In this document: piece by piece, positions 1 through 13,098 of the stretch | Numbering within the stretch: the stretch's first letter is position 1 | Layout of the letters: every line of letters begins with the position of its first letter | Source of the DNA: Urechis unicinctus | Lineage: Eukaryota > Annelida > Polychaeta > Xenopneusta > Urechidae | Assembly: GCA_034190875.2 (NCBI GenBank) | Contig: CM067354.1 | Span: 9,296,364-9,360,363 of the forward strand | DNA length: 64,000 bases | Direction: 5' to 3' | Made by a program: the position numbers and the translations under genes | Notes under the pieces: model-generated | Seen by the model: the letters and a program-made list of their open reading frames with translations, nothing else | The model's database searches: none | What the model was told of the DNA's origin: nothing

Positions 1-1179
1 TGCACCTGGGTGAGCTCAAATGCTTTCGGCTATAATCATTGATTATTGGGTCTTACACAGCGCATAGCTAAAACAGTATTCAACGCATACGACGTCGGTG
101 TAGCTTGAACGCATCATTGACTAATATGTAAAGCAACTGCAACATAAGACCTGGAAGGCGCCGTGACCGATATCACCAGAATGTGAATGCCCCCTCTGTT
201 GCCGCGTCGTCCTCCAACTTACATTAATCTATTGATTCACCAAATTGCTGTATGTAATGTATACGACAGAGGAACACAAATAAAAAGATGTGGAACAGTT
301 AGTTTGGAAACCATTTTCAAGCGCAGCATGCCACCATTATGTTATATATTGACCGGCTACCGAGGGTACCATGACTTTCATATGACTGAGCCATACTGAT
401 TTTATGACATCACTGCCATGTGTTGTGCATATGACACAAGTGACATTATAGAGCGCTGAGTGACAACACAAAGGGTAGATTCTGTCAAATATGTCATGCG
501 GAACAATTTGATCAATCATATGAATAGTAATCAATCAATCGTTAATCTGCAGCAATGCTTTGATATCCTTGTCATGCTTTATAGGGCAAGATGGCGGTAC
601 GCACGATTTCCGTTAAAATGATACACAGTGATCAAATTGGATCCGTTAACGGAATCGTATGAAAATGAAAATTACTGTGGGAATGCACATCAAAAGAATC
701 AGCAGTGCTGCCATTACCTATGGAAGTTGGGTCTTAATACAAACAGTTCACAACATTCAGTTAGGCATTAGCTTCCATAATGTTACTGTAAATTTTCATA
801 AACCTATTATGTACTGAAAAGGAATGAACACGCGTCCAACACTCGGGCTCAGTGCATTCTATGTCTTAATTGCATCTACGTTAAATATAACTAGTCATTT
901 GGTGTCTGTGTCTCATTCCAAGGCTATAATGAGCTATATCTGATAAACCCTAAACATTCATTGATGTAATATTGTGGATGCACTTTGAGATATTTTCATA
1001 AATGTATCAATATGAATGACGAGCGCTCAGTATTGGAGTTTAATATGCGGTTACCCTGGAGGGCAGCCGCATAGATAAATATTAGCTTACTATTAATGGA
1101 TCAACTTCTGAGATTCTAATGTCGATTCGCGCATTGAACACATGTAGGTTTTTATGTCACTGTTTCTTATACATTTATG
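1..1179. other. Intergenic, no gene seen
   Basis: AT-rich sequence. The open frames are short (70 codons or fewer), lack plausible splice sites and resemble nothing I know. No repeat or RNA gene was recognised. Confidence 0.6.
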
Positions 1180-1745
1180 TCATTATCAGTAACTAACCAG
1201 GTCAAAGACGACCGCAGAAGGAAGTACGTACCTCGATCGAGGTACGTACCTCGTTCCTAGTACGGCGTACTTGGTTTGAAGTATGCATACATAAACATTA
1301 ATTTTCTCAACTGTTTTGCAAATTGTGACATCATTTACTGAGATTTGGTTGGGTAAAATCGTGGAAACCCCCTTAGTTTTCATAGCCTCGATTTGGGACC
1401 ATGTTTAGCGTTGCACGTGCACGGGAAGACTTTCATATTCGTTTTTAAACTTGACTACGGCGGCTATTGCGTGACTTTCCTGAAGATTAATGAGACAAGA
1501 ATCATTTTGTATCAGTTTGGCAAAGTTAAAAACTTACTTTTTGCGGAGCATAGTTTGTCTAGATTATATGAAATATAGTTTCGTGAAAATTGTATGGCAT
1601 ATTTGTGACTTATGGATGATAACATCACACCCCATGTCAATCCATTTGCACAACCGATATTTGCGTACTCCAATCGAAGTACGCCGTACCATGATTGTTT
1701 CAAATCTCGCTTGTCGTACACCCGGGTCTGATTGAGAGTGTTCAT
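1180..1745 (+). repeat. Inverted repeat 1, left arm
   Basis: Imperfect inverted copy of 3838-4372. Matching blocks, read on opposite strands: 1180-1216 with 4337-4372; 1219-1282 with 4262-4331 (the best block, containing the long palindrome); 1309-1352 with 4195-4238; about 1385-1410 with 4130-4170; and 1660-1705 with 3838-3900. Divergence and small indels suggest an old foldback or inverted duplication. The arms enclose about 2.1 kb of unrelated sequence that includes a candidate exon. No terminal target duplication was recognised. Confidence 0.6.
1224..1249. repeat. Perfect 26-bp palindrome
   Basis: Self-complementary over 26 bp, centred on CGATCG, with each half built from GTACGTACCTCG. 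The same palindrome occurs at 4299-4324, and shorter derivatives lie at about 1672-1694 and 3841-3870. It is far more ordered and GC-rich than the surrounding DNA. Confidence 0.85.
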
Positions 1746-2642
1746 ATACGTGTTCAGTTGTGTTTAAAAATGAATGTTCTTCTCAAATAGAATAACAAAG
1801 CAGCCAGGTGTTTGATATTGAACAGAATGCCCCCAAAAACACCACAACAGCAAGTTTTCATACTTTTGTTGGCCTGTTCTGTTCTAGTTTTTGAAAACTT
1901 TTGTTCTTGTTTTAATTGGATGTTAGGTTATTATTTAAGGCTTTACAGATGGAAACGAGCATCATTACATATGTAATGAACATTATCATTTAAGCATACT
2001 TAAGGTTTACCAGCTATGGAATGGATTGTTCACAAAATCACGTGGTCACCGATCAGGTTGTATTGAAATTTACTATGCTTTATTACAAATACTTCCATAG
2101 CAATGTGGACAGTGGTCATAAGAATATTCCTCTATGTAACCTTCATGATGGTGTTTATCCTACATGCTGCTAATAATTGAGTTTCTATCGGCAAAATCAT
2201 ATGCCTTTAACAATAGATCATGTAGATCCATACTTTGTAAAGGAGTGGAGGAACAGCAATGTTTGAGTTAATTTTATTTTAGAAATAATTCTCAAGTAGC
2301 AAATTGTGTTCTAAATCACATACGTAAAATATTCGGTATTACATAATAGGATACCAATCTCCGAGTGCAGGTACACTACAAATCAATTACCAGTATTACA
2401 ATGAGGCAGATAATGATAACAAGTATAGTAACGTTATAACTGTTTGACAGCTAAAGGTATACGTCTGATGATGATGCAATAAGTGAGATACATAACTATT
2501 ATATATCTAGGACAGGTTACACAACATAGGATAAAGCTACTTTATTAGGTCATGACACAGATAGGATTAATTGATATACCTATACATGTACAGACATACA
2601 TATTAAAACAGCGAGTGTTGAATGACATAACTAGAGGAAAGC
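1746..2642. other. Intergenic, no gene seen
   Basis: Spacer of inverted repeat 1. No open frame, repeat or signal that I can support. Confidence 0.5.
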
Positions 2643-2954
2643 ATGTTCAAAAGGTAGGATGGCATTGAAAACGGAAAGGGGGTGGGGTTTGGAACAGAGA
2701 GCAAATCGATGTGATTTCGTTGAAATCTAATTCCGAAAGACAAAGAAGCGCTGGTTACCTGACATTATCCGCGCTGGATTTAATTGGGACAGCTTTTTCC
2801 CTTCCAAGGAGGAAAGATAAGGACTTGGGCGATAACGTTTACAAATGCGCCCGTACCTATGTTTTCATGAAAATGGAATCCAGAATAAAATATTCTCTCT
2901 GTGTCTCTGTTGTTTGGAATGGAATATATTGAAAACAATTATTTAAACTTTCAG

Positions 2955-3252
2955 AGATCCAAAGTGGAAACACCACACAGGTAAAATACCTGTATACATA
3001 TCTGATGGTACTGAATGCCGCGATAGGAGAAACGAGAGGAATAGGATAATATGTACAAAGTCTTATGAACTTGTTCAGCGGTGTAAGGGCAATATTCTGG
3101 TTGAGTATATAGACGAAAACAATAAAAGATGGGTTTATTGTTCAGGCGAGACCTGGTACACCCCTCACAGGAATAGCTTCTTCATTGAGAGAGTTGAAAC
3201 CAACTTTCAGCGGCTTGACAGGCGGCTGCGCGGACTCATCACTAACGGCTGA
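2955..3252 (+). CDS. Candidate terminal exon of an unknown small protein
   Basis: An open frame of 99 codons follows a good splice acceptor (pyrimidine-rich stretch ending TTTCAG at 2954) and ends in TGA at 3250-3252. It has no internal ATG, so it is easily missed. The product is protein-like in composition: charged, with four cysteines (in TECRD, IICTK, RCKG and VYCSG), aromatic residues around RWVYCSGETWY, and an Arg/Leu-rich tail ending LRGLITNG. The exon begins with one base that completes a codon (phase 2). One compatible upstream exon is an 11-nt ATG exon at 2643-2653 followed by GTAGGA, giving MFK-R-DPKW across a 301-nt intron; this is speculative. No family recognised. A frame this long is not rare by chance in 64 kb, so confidence is low. 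Confidence 0.3.
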
Positions 3253-3837
3253 AGGAATGTTCAAGTCTGGATAGATTTATTCACTTCGTCAATGTATGAT
3301 TGACAGAACTTAGGGAGCAGTTTTTGTGTAATGTACAGATTCTTTTTTTCCAACCGAATCCAACAGTTTTTCTTTGACACCAGGTTTCCAGTTTCCAAAC
3401 ATCCTCATTGTGAATGAAGGCTTTAAGAAGCACACCGTTTTGTAAATGGCATGGCCAACAAAGTAATTCAGACACTGTCTAGTGAAATACATAACATTGA
3501 ATATTATAATCAATGTTTAAGAGCACAACACAAACCAGCAATTTTTGTGAGATTTTTTTATATCACCCTCTTTTAACAGAGTAAATCATATTTGGTTGGA
3601 ATGACTGACATTGTCACTTCAAGCCGTGCACGACGTTTTATTGATTTATATGTATACTACCGTCAGAGTGGGGCTATGTCACTTCATAAGTACGAGGTTT
3701 CAAATTTCTAAAACAAATTATCTTATATAAGAACACCATCAGGAAAGGCTACATTCGACCTGCGGATCGGTCTTATGAATCATAAGTGTCATTCTTTTAT
3801 CTGTATACGATCTACTATCAGACTATGGCACCAATTC
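3253..3837. other. Intergenic, no gene seen
   Basis: Possible 3' untranslated sequence of the candidate exon. No AATAAA was seen close behind the stop. Confidence 0.4.
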
Positions 3838-4372
3838 AAAAGGAAGTACACCATACTTCGATTTAAGTACGAACGCATCAATACGCCATTGTTTCAGAAA
3901 AATCATTCAACAGGGGTGTTATATTATTAGCGATAGCTCATTAATATGCCATAAAATTTTGAATAACATATAATGTATAATAAGATGATATACTTATAAA
4001 TGAGAAAACATAGACCTTACCTCTGCCATGTTGGTGTGTGTACCAAATCTTAATCATGAACGTCGAAAAACTTGCAGTCGCTGTCGAATAATGGAAGTAA
4101 AAACTCTTTTAGTGAACGCCCGATATCGCTCACAACAACAGATTTGGTTCCAAATGTAGGCCATAATATATTTGCATAATTAAATCGTTCAAAGCCAATC
4201 ACATTTCAGAAAATAATGTCATAAAATGCAAAACAGCAGGGGGCGGTGGCATGTGCATCATGTGTACCTCAATCGAGGTGCGCCGTAATGGGAACGAGGT
4301 ACGTACCTCGATCGAGGTACGTACTTCGTTCTGTGGTCAGTCCGCGACCTGCTAACTTACAACCAGCCAATA
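3838..4372 (-). repeat. Inverted repeat 1, right arm
   Basis: Partner of 1180-1745 on the opposite strand. The strongest part is 4262-4331, whose reverse complement follows 1219-1282 through the palindrome, then CTCGTTCC, then a TACGGCGYAC motif. Confidence 0.6.
4292..4331. repeat. 40-bp near-perfect palindrome
   Basis: Contains the same 26-bp perfect core (4299-4324) as 1224-1249. It extends outward through GAACGA on the left and TCGTTC on the right with a single mismatched pair. Confidence 0.85.
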
Positions 4373-5212
4373 AGTGTTTGCGTGAGAAATAAACAGCATC
4401 GATTATTTGGTTTTCCTTATATTCTTGTATTTGCATATTCATAAGTCATATTCTGCCAGACAATAAGGAAGTTGTTCATGGCAAAAATAAATAAAACATA
4501 AAGGTGAAATGCCTATGCTTTTTTGTTTTGGATGTAATTATCAACTCCAATCATAAACAACATTTGTCAACAGAATTGGGGAAGTGTGAATGGTGATGTT
4601 AAGACATGCTGATGTTTCTTTCCAACCGGAGACGACAGGTTTAGTTTCTCAAGCGGAAATATCATTAAGCAATGTTCTATAAAACAATTCTCTTAGGAAA
4701 TTTACTCGTTAAATAACGCGAGTATGAATTTTAGCCATGTTTTTCGGTATTGGAGCTGTGAACTGTTCACGATTGATTCTAAATCTGAAATTGGTGGCAA
4801 AATATCGCTAATACCCCGTGCTTTTCTTCACATCTTTATTCGACCGTACTCCTCCCCTGTCATAATGTCTATTTGGCTCTCATATAGAACGTAGCTATTC
4901 AAACTCTGAAAATGTACACAGGCCTAATAGACTACTCAAGAAATAAAGAAAACTTAACAGGGAAACCGTTTTGCTAATAAAGATTGTGTTTTGACATTTT
5001 TTTGCATGCTACATATATAGTTCTAAAGATGTGTGCAGAGATGTATTGTGTATGAAAGCAATACCAGCCGTAGCAAGGCCATGTGAATGATACCTGAACT
5101 AGTAAATGCAGTGATCGCAAACATCTAGGCAACGATATTACATATTGTGATGCCTTCTGTCGAAATTAAACATTCGCTGACTTCGGATAATTGCTTTGCT
5201 GAATAAACTTGC
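4373..5212. other. Intergenic, no gene seen
   Basis: AT-rich, with no supported feature. Confidence 0.5.
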
Positions 5213-5678
5213 AATACATACATACATACATACATACATACATACATACATAATACAGACATACATACATTACATACATACATACCTACATACATACATA
5301 CAGACAGACATACGACATCGTACATGCATACATACATACATACATACAGTACATACATACAGACATACATACATACATACATACATACATACATACATAC
5401 ATACATACATACATACATACATACATACATACATACATACATACATACATACATACACAGACATACATACATACATACATACATACATCATACATACATA
5501 CATATAACATACATACATACATACATACATACATACATACATACATACATACATACATACACATACAGACATACATACATACATACATACATACATACAT
5601 ACATACATACATACATACATACATACATACATACATACATACATACATACATACATACATACATACATACATACATAC

Positions 5679-5709
<31 letters not shown>

Positions 5710-5787
5710 CATACATACATACATATACATACATACACAGACAGACATACATACAAACATACAAACATGTATACATTCATACATATA
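5213..5787. repeat. (ATAC)n tetranucleotide microsatellite
   Basis: About 575 bp of nearly uninterrupted ATAC units, with scattered ACAG, single-base slips and a few CATATA interruptions. All open frames here (repeated Tyr-Ile-His-Thr or Met-Tyr-Val-Cys) are artefacts of the repeat. Confidence 0.97.
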
Positions 5788-6010
5788 TGAAATTATTTGT
5801 AAAGCGCCTGTTAAGTGTCTTAAAATTAGATTAATACTGGTCAAGTGTAATCAACTGGCAGACTGCGGTAGGAAGTGCATTCCACAATCTTGCTGCGGCA
5901 TTTCCAAACTCTCTGACGTGTTTGCAGATTTGTTGACTCGTAGCTCTTACTTTTCCATAGTTCGAAGACCTCTTGCATGTTGGTATTCAACAATTAGTTC
6001 CTGTCAGTAG
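5788..6010. repeat. Possible decayed interspersed repeat next to the microsatellite
   Basis: Sequence directly after the microsatellite (AAAGCGCC at about 5802, then a tract around GGAAGTGCATTCCACAATC) is more GC-rich and ordered than its flanks. It has the look of an old retroelement tail fused to a microsatellite. This is impression only; no second copy was found in the window. Confidence 0.2.
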
Positions 6011-8019
6011 TTCGGGGTGGTTCTATTAATAGTCACAAAGGTGAGTAGCAGAATTTGTAAATGGTGTGTTTTTCCACAGGAAGCCAATGTAGGGTCCGCA
6101 TGATGTGTTGGATGTATGTTTCCCCTGTCCTTCCTTTTTATAACCATTACAGGCGGCAGTATTTTGTGCGTGGAGTAATGTGATAAGGTACGAATGGGAT
6201 CAATACAGCAGCGAATTGCAATAATAAAGTCGTGATGATCTAAATGTGTGGACAAGGATTTCGGTTCGTCAATCTAAATCTGAATGATGATATCGAAAAT
6301 AATTTAATTCACACCCACAGTATTACGACGGACACCTCATACGGAAAATAACGCACTACTAGTCACGCTGCAAGATCCATTAGTAACTAGCAAATACACC
6401 ATAAGGTCTATCCGTAACACATAAATATGCCACGAGGCCGCCTTAACCTGTGGCATGTCACATGTGTCACATATTGGAAATGTGCGCTGGTGAATTTTAT
6501 GAATCGTCCCCAGCGCAAGAAAGCCCATATTACATATGAATATTTGTACAGGTCGCTTAATCTCGAGTTAATTCGAATCTGTCAACAATAATTAGTTTGT
6601 GCCTTGTTATTGGGCAGAGCGAGATTGATTACTAGGAAGCAATTCGTTCATTATTTAGGGTTACAGTAGATGCATATGAGGAAAACTGCATGATATTACA
6701 TCAACGATACACTAGACTGCTTATACGCAACTGTATTTATTATCTGTTAGTCTTGGGAGGCCAATCCATAAAACCAGTGCCATGCAACATAACTATGGTT
6801 TTCCTTTGAATTCAAGTAGGGGAATGTTGTTTGAATTACGTACGCGAAAGCGGGTCGCATTAACATCAGCGATCTTTACATGTGTGCGTTCCCGATTCGA
6901 GAGTGACTATGATGTGAGCGGTACAAAGGCACCCATTCAGCGCCACGAGCGTCACACAGCTAATCAACACAAACAAATAATCATCTATGTCAAATATTAT
7001 TGTTCATCAGCTTTTCATTGCATTACTTTCTTTGATGTGCACTTCCGTAGCTTTTACGCCCACTTCCTGGCACTTCCGCCCAATTACACACGATCAAAGC
7101 CACATCACCGGTCCCCGTCTGATGTATCAGTACCTCTTTGGCTCCGCTCACGCACTAATATAATTCCAACTCTACACGATGTTTTCTCATTCGATATATC
7201 TTTTCACTATATACCCCAAATATTGCCTACTTAAGGACAACGATATATCAAGTTAACTCTAACATTATTAGTGACAAGTTAGAAAAGTTCGTACATGAAC
7301 CTTAACCCACGGAACCTGCTGAGGCGACTGTGTCTGGTTGAGACTTCTGCCACAGTGAACTCACCCGCGGCTCTTACGCAGGCTGACGCAGTATATGTTT
7401 CCTTAGTCTTTATACTTAAACACCAGGGCCTGTTCACTTATGAACGATACCGTCCTGAGTGTTGTAATTATATGATTTCTATTTGTTGCTATCATCATAT
7501 TCATTATTATCTGCTAAGATTATTGAATATAATATGAATAATTGCCAGTCTAGCTAATCATAGCAATATCCATTTAATCTGCTGAACACCAAACCTGATT
7601 GGGTGATTGTATGTGTCTGAACATCAATGAAAGTCAATAGCCATTGGACCGATATCGCACAAACGGCTAGTCTTGCCTTGGAAACAATTGGCCACAGCCG
7701 ACAATGCTAGTTAATCAGGTAATAAAGAGAAACCCCTCTGGTAATTCGCATATATCATACGTAAGTAATCAATATTTGATTCGAGTAGATCGCTGAGGTG
7801 AATAGGATGACGTTTAGGGTTCACACTGAAGCGACGAAGAATTGGTTCCTAGTGATTCCAGTGAAACCTTTCCATAAACCGACCTGTTCTCTCGCCCACG
7901 GATATGGACCAATCGCACCTGGGTAAGCATATGTCCATCTCTTCAGAATATGACCACGTAAGATGACATCTATAATATGAGTAATGAAGGTACGCGGATG
8001 CTTAAGATGGCTGAACAAA
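6011..8019. other. Intergenic, no gene seen
   Basis: Holds a 150-codon ATG-initiated frame at 6782-7234 (+). It has no recognisable domain, no signal peptide, no splice context and an ordinary amino-acid mix, and a frame of this length is expected about once by chance in a window of this size and composition. No other feature was recognised. Confidence 0.4.
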
Positions 8020-11000
8020 CCACACCCAATACCCACGGCAAGCATTACTTAACACTAAAAAACGGATTCAATCCCCGCGCATGGTTGGCTCATATTTATC
8101 AAGGGCGTAATATCAATAAATCACCAAACTCGTTAATCTATTAGCAGGTAGTTAATGTAGATGATCTGCCATTATTCCAGGTTAGCACGCCAATTTTTTA
8201 TCCAACGCCAATATATCTCAAACAACGCCTTCTCAGTATAGGCGATAGTGTGATTCTGGTGCCTCACTCAGATGAGTGCATTATAGAGGAAATAATACGC
8301 TAGTTTTATTAACATATGTAGATAAGAAACACATGTTAAATTCGAAAGAACTAACGAACCAGGATGGTGTGGGGTAGAGGGTAGGGTACGTGAGGTGGTT
8401 GGTATATATACAGTACAGGAGCAACATCAGAACAGCGGAATGATTAGTACTTTCTAGTTAATTATTGTCCCTGAAACGACATAAATTGTATTAAGTCTTT
8501 ATGTTCTTCGTAATGAATGTCCTGCTCCTAATGCAGATAATAATATCTGCTGATTTGCGACCACCCAGGCTACTGTGATTCATCGTTTATAGAAGGTCAT
8601 CCGAATAACAAGAAACATTCAATATCAAAGCAGTCACAATTCATTCAACTTTGATTGTTAAAGCTGTTGCAAATAACACGAATGCCTCTATCTTAACAGC
8701 CAATATATGCCACTGCTCACCATCTCCAGGGTACACTATCTAAATTATCCACATACTCTCGAATCCTCTTACATCAACCTAAAAGAGAATTATGTTATCT
8801 TTGACGTAGTAAGGCCCTATGAGAATAGATCAGCTTCACTCTACATCAGCCTTACCTTACAACAGCTTGAAGTAATTGCTGCTTACTTGGGATTTGGGGC
8901 ATCCAAGGAAATGAGGCTTTTATAATTTATAGTTTATCCTTCAAACCGCAGGGAGTTGCATTGGCCTGCCGGCCGCTATCTTCTTTGTATACATAAAGCC
9001 AAGCGGGAAAACCATTTCGTCACCAGCTCACCAAAACAACCCGCCTCAACCATCTTTAGTCCCGTTTACGAGCCTGACGTACCCCATGTCCATTGAGAAC
9101 ATGTCATGCTTCAAACCACGCTAAACAAGGAAACTAAGATCTTCAGAATTAATTAGAATGGCCGTTTTTGTCACTGATCGTACCAATTATGCAGAGAATA
9201 TATTTATTTTCACGAAGAAGTTATTCATATGCTAATTGTCTAATAGAAACATAACCAATACACCACCCGTGGGTCTGTCTATCAAGAAGACACGTGTCAT
9301 TCATATACCCTGTTTCCATCATTCTTTTGGATCCATGTACCTAAATGCGTCTTGTGCAGGGATCATCAGACATAGCATAGGATATGATAATCTCTGCAGT
9401 ATTTACATATACATTATTTACTACATGTGTGCATCATTATGAATTGTGAATCATGAACTGATTCTTGATTGTTGGCAGTATTTCTAGATATGTCGATGCT
9501 TCTAAATATATGTGGCAGAAATGCGACCTCTAATATTGATAATCATTACTATCTCGCATGAGAAGTACCAAACATTTAGAACTGCTGAAAATATGTTAAA
9601 ATTAGATACAAAGTCAGCTGCGTCCAGTCACGTAGTTCGCAGTAATATTTTATAGTGCAATCTAATATAAATTACCGAATTGCATCTGAATTATCCTTGT
9701 TGTGTATCTACTCACACAAACATCCCTTCTTGGACCAAATCAATATTTAGAGGTACTATTTGAAGCATGTATCGAGTGGTAAGTAACTCAGTAACAAGAA
9801 TATACAGTCAAATTGTATTGCATCTTGCATCATAGCATTGTGAAGAAATATATATTGAAAGCACATTCATTACATAGTAGAAATATTCCACGAAGATTAA
9901 CCAAGCATGCTTCATTATGTGAAGTGTTGTTACTTTTAAATTACCAACAACACATAATGTGAATACACGATACAACTAAGAACGATGGCCACGTGACCTC
10001 GAATACGTGAGGCTCGTTTCATCACACAACCAACGCTACCACACGTCATCCCACAAGCCATATTGCTGAGCACTATGATAATAATCAGTCCGTTGATTTA
10101 TCATGGCGCCTATTGACCTATTAACACAGGCATATTGAACGACATTTAGCCTAATCCACAGCAAGTCACTCCCTTATCACCAATTAGGCATGCACGATGC
10201 GGCTATCAATAACCTGTGTGTTTAATGCTGAAGCTGCGCTGATAGGGATAAAGCGATTAGTAATCTACATTAGTTGCACTATCAGGTTTATCACTGACGC
10301 CTCCATCGGCGAATGAACATTTTGTGTCGGACTCCCGCCACAAATAAGGAACAAAATGAAAGCAGCAGCATTTCAATAAACTACAAACACTGATCGCTAC
10401 TTAAATGCAAGAGACGCCAATCTGAAGTTTTTTTTACCATATTAACCACGCAATATTGGCGTACGAATTAGAATACTTAATGTACGCCCTCCTCATGGCA
10501 AAGAGATTATAACTAAGTGAGTTCACTCCCATCAACATATGCGAACAGCTGCGTTCAACACATGGCTTGTCATTATGTCTGTCTACAAAACCACAGGGAG
10601 ATATATGGGGACACGGTCGCCTCGACCATTTATTCCTTCAACATAAGCAAGAGTCCAACATGCTTTTGGCGTGGGTTGGTCACGCCACCTGACGGTCAAC
10701 TTGAATGAAATCACTTATCGCATAGCCAGTTGGAGTGAGACTTAAAAGCCTAGCCTTAAGCTCTCTGCCCATCAGTCAATCAGGGCCGCCAATTGTTGAA
10801 AGCATAAAAGTTTAGCTTTATTATGGTTTGTATTGTTTCAAGCTAATGGGAGCCACTTTGCTACAACATACAGGATATTGGCGAGATCGATACCTGGTGC
10901 TAGTTTGCAGTCGTACTCTTTATGTTCTTCATGACATGAATGTAATATAATTTGCATTATCAAATCAGAAGGGAGCTCATGTTCATAACTGTGACGTGAA

Positions 11001-11330
11001 TGTCTAGTTTGTAATATTCATCAATTTATCAACGATAAATCCACTTTAAAGTAACATTACATTGTTTATACGCATGCCTGTGTCTTTTGTGCACCTGGTC
11101 ACTTTTTGGTGGGAAGAAAAAGGGTGAAACATTTTAGCAAACGCATGGCACTTGCGAAGACCCATGCCGAAGTGTGTGTATTGGGGAGGGGGGGGGTGGG
11201 TAACCCCGTTAATAAAGAAGGCTTTAAGCAGGCGGTTGAAACTGAGACAATAACTACTTAAACACTTCTCCATGGACTCTTGTTTACCTGCCACGTCATC
11301 TTTACAGTATGATATTCTAAACATAGAGTG
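8020..11330 (+). repeat. Inverted repeat 2, left arm
   Basis: Old inverted duplication matched block by block to 17160-23890 on the other strand: 8020-8170 with 23755-23890; 8575-8930 with 22890-23260; 9110-9185 with 22825-22905; 9220-9445 with 22570-22780; 9715-9915 with 22235-22440; 9918-9968 with 21605-21652; 10005-10035 with 21545-21575; 10085-10180 with 19190-19310; 10180-10810 with 17365-17940; and 11090-11330 with 17160-17345. Order is preserved throughout. Blocks are clearly related but diverged, so the event is not recent. No coding content recognised. Confidence 0.65.
8950..9109 (+). mobile_element. 160-bp non-autonomous insertion element, copy 1
   Basis: Present in the left arm of inverted repeat 2 but absent from the matching place in the right arm (near 22905), where the flanks are continuous. 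It is bracketed by a near-perfect 10-bp direct repeat, TTCAAACC(G/A)C, at 8940-8949 and 9110-9119, as expected of a target-site duplication. A second, inverted copy lies at about 20285-20453. It encodes nothing and is too short to be autonomous. No clear terminal inverted repeats, so the class is unknown. Confidence 0.55.
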
Positions 11331-12864
11331 CATCTTCTGAAACGCCCCGTGAACGATTAGTTTCATTTACAATGTTGTTGAGCACATATTTTGCATAGAT
11401 ATTCTAAGATGAGGGATGTTGGTCTTGTGAAAATGTTGACTGGTCGAGTATTTGTGCTATATTTGTATGATGGAATGAACGCAATTTCATTAACTGTTAC
11501 TGAAACGTGACACGTGAGTTGAAAATATATATGGTTCGGATGTTGTCTCGTAACATTGATTGGGTCCAAGGAGGGATATATGTGCCAGTAAACATGCAAC
11601 TGACTACATCGGTGTCGGTCAATTTTCTGCCGCAGTTAAGGGCCGATATGATAAAAATGGGATAATTCAGTGGTGATTTGTTGCTTAAAAGATGACGCAG
11701 ATGACTATATGCTTATTGCTATCATATAACCGGGAAATGCATTCTAAATGAGAGAAAAAACATATTCAGACAAACTGAGAACAATTAAGCATCGACAAAT
11801 GTCAAAATGCTATTATTTTATGATTTAAATTCGCAATAGTGCGCAAGTGTAGTAAATGTAGTTGATATCACACTGCAGACGTCATCATATGCTGAGCCCT
11901 GTCTAATCATGACGTGACCAGCGCGGGTTGAAGGACGTATAGTAAACCCCCAAAGCCTCGATTCTCTGGATACCATCAATCTCGTGTAAGCAGCGATTAC
12001 CGTCAGCCGTCATGGATGGGGAGACTTAATGCTGATGCAAAGTAAATCTGTTCATTTATCAAAGGACCTAACTGTGTATAAACTTCGGCCACAAACACAC
12101 GATTCACGTTTTGGGGTTGATGTAAGTGAGTTGGGGAGGATGTCGATTGCTGAAATGAAAACTTAATATATTGACTTAAGTGAAGGACGACCGTCTTTGT
12201 TTGGACAATTGAGTAGTGATATGACAAAACAATGCAATCATTCCGTCTTACTGAAACATGAGTTCATATCCTCATGAGTCAACAGTTCATGAACAACAAA
12301 AGTGATTGTTGTAGATTTATTAGGATTTAACGTTGATCATATACCTGGAATAACACAATTTTCTCTCCATGTACTGCTAGAAAATGGATTCGTAAAATAT
12401 CCGTAGATAACCGCAGTCAAATAGCATTGTTTGCTCAGTGTGTTGAAGAGTAGATATTATATATCCGGGTCATATTCTGAAAATGTGGTAAATGTCGAGG
12501 CCATGATATACTGCATCCGTTTATTCATTTGCCTTACATTAGATGTGATGAAAGATTGCGTTTATTATGACATAACATAAGCTCCGCATGTCATACTGTG
12601 ACATAACATCCCATAGACACAAACCTACCTTACATGAGCTACGTTTAATTAACAATTACATCGGCAATCATCTCGTTCATATAGATATCATTAGTATATA
12701 AAATAGCAACACCTCCTTGACTTCTGAGTTGGTAGATTGTTCTTGACAGTAACTATGGTTGTTAGTTATCCTACCGCGTTCCATGTTATGTGTCATTGTC
12801 ATGTCTAGCACATGATTCATAGGCAGATTCTGACATCTTCTGTTTTCATCAGCTGCATTAATGT
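11331..12864. other. Intergenic spacer of inverted repeat 2, no gene seen
   Basis: Short open frames only, none with coding features. Confidence 0.5.
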
Positions 12865-13098
12865 GAATTACGATAGACAATATGATTGTAGACTAATCAC
12901 AGCCATCCTGACGCATTCGTTTGCTATTTTTCACATTAACCAGTTATAAGTTGACGGCTGTAGGACTATATAGACAAAATTCACTGTGGGAACCACGAAC
13001 AAATATGGATTATGATAGACAATATGATTGTAAACTAATCACAGCCATCCTGACGTATCCGTTTGCTATTTTACACTGTGGGAGCCACGAATAAATAC
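12865..13098 (+). repeat. Imperfect tandem duplication, about 140-bp unit
   Basis: About 70 bp at 12865-12940 (through ACAATATGATTG and CAGCCATCCTGACG) recurs at 13007-13078, and about 25 bp at 12981-13006 (CACTGTGGGAACCACGAA) recurs at 13073-13098 as CACTGTGGGAGCCACGAA. The two units differ by a few substitutions and a deletion in the second. Confidence 0.8.

Noticed and set aside
5213-5787. CRISPR-like array
   Set aside because: Four-base repeat without spacers; a microsatellite in eukaryotic DNA.
5125-6010. Several long frames of repeated Tyr/His/Thr/Ile or Cys/Met/Tyr/Val
   Set aside because: Direct translation of the ATAC microsatellite in different frames.
6782-7234. 150-codon plus-strand open frame with ATG
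   Set aside because: No domain, signal peptide, splice context or coding-like composition; about one frame this long is expected by chance in a window of this size.
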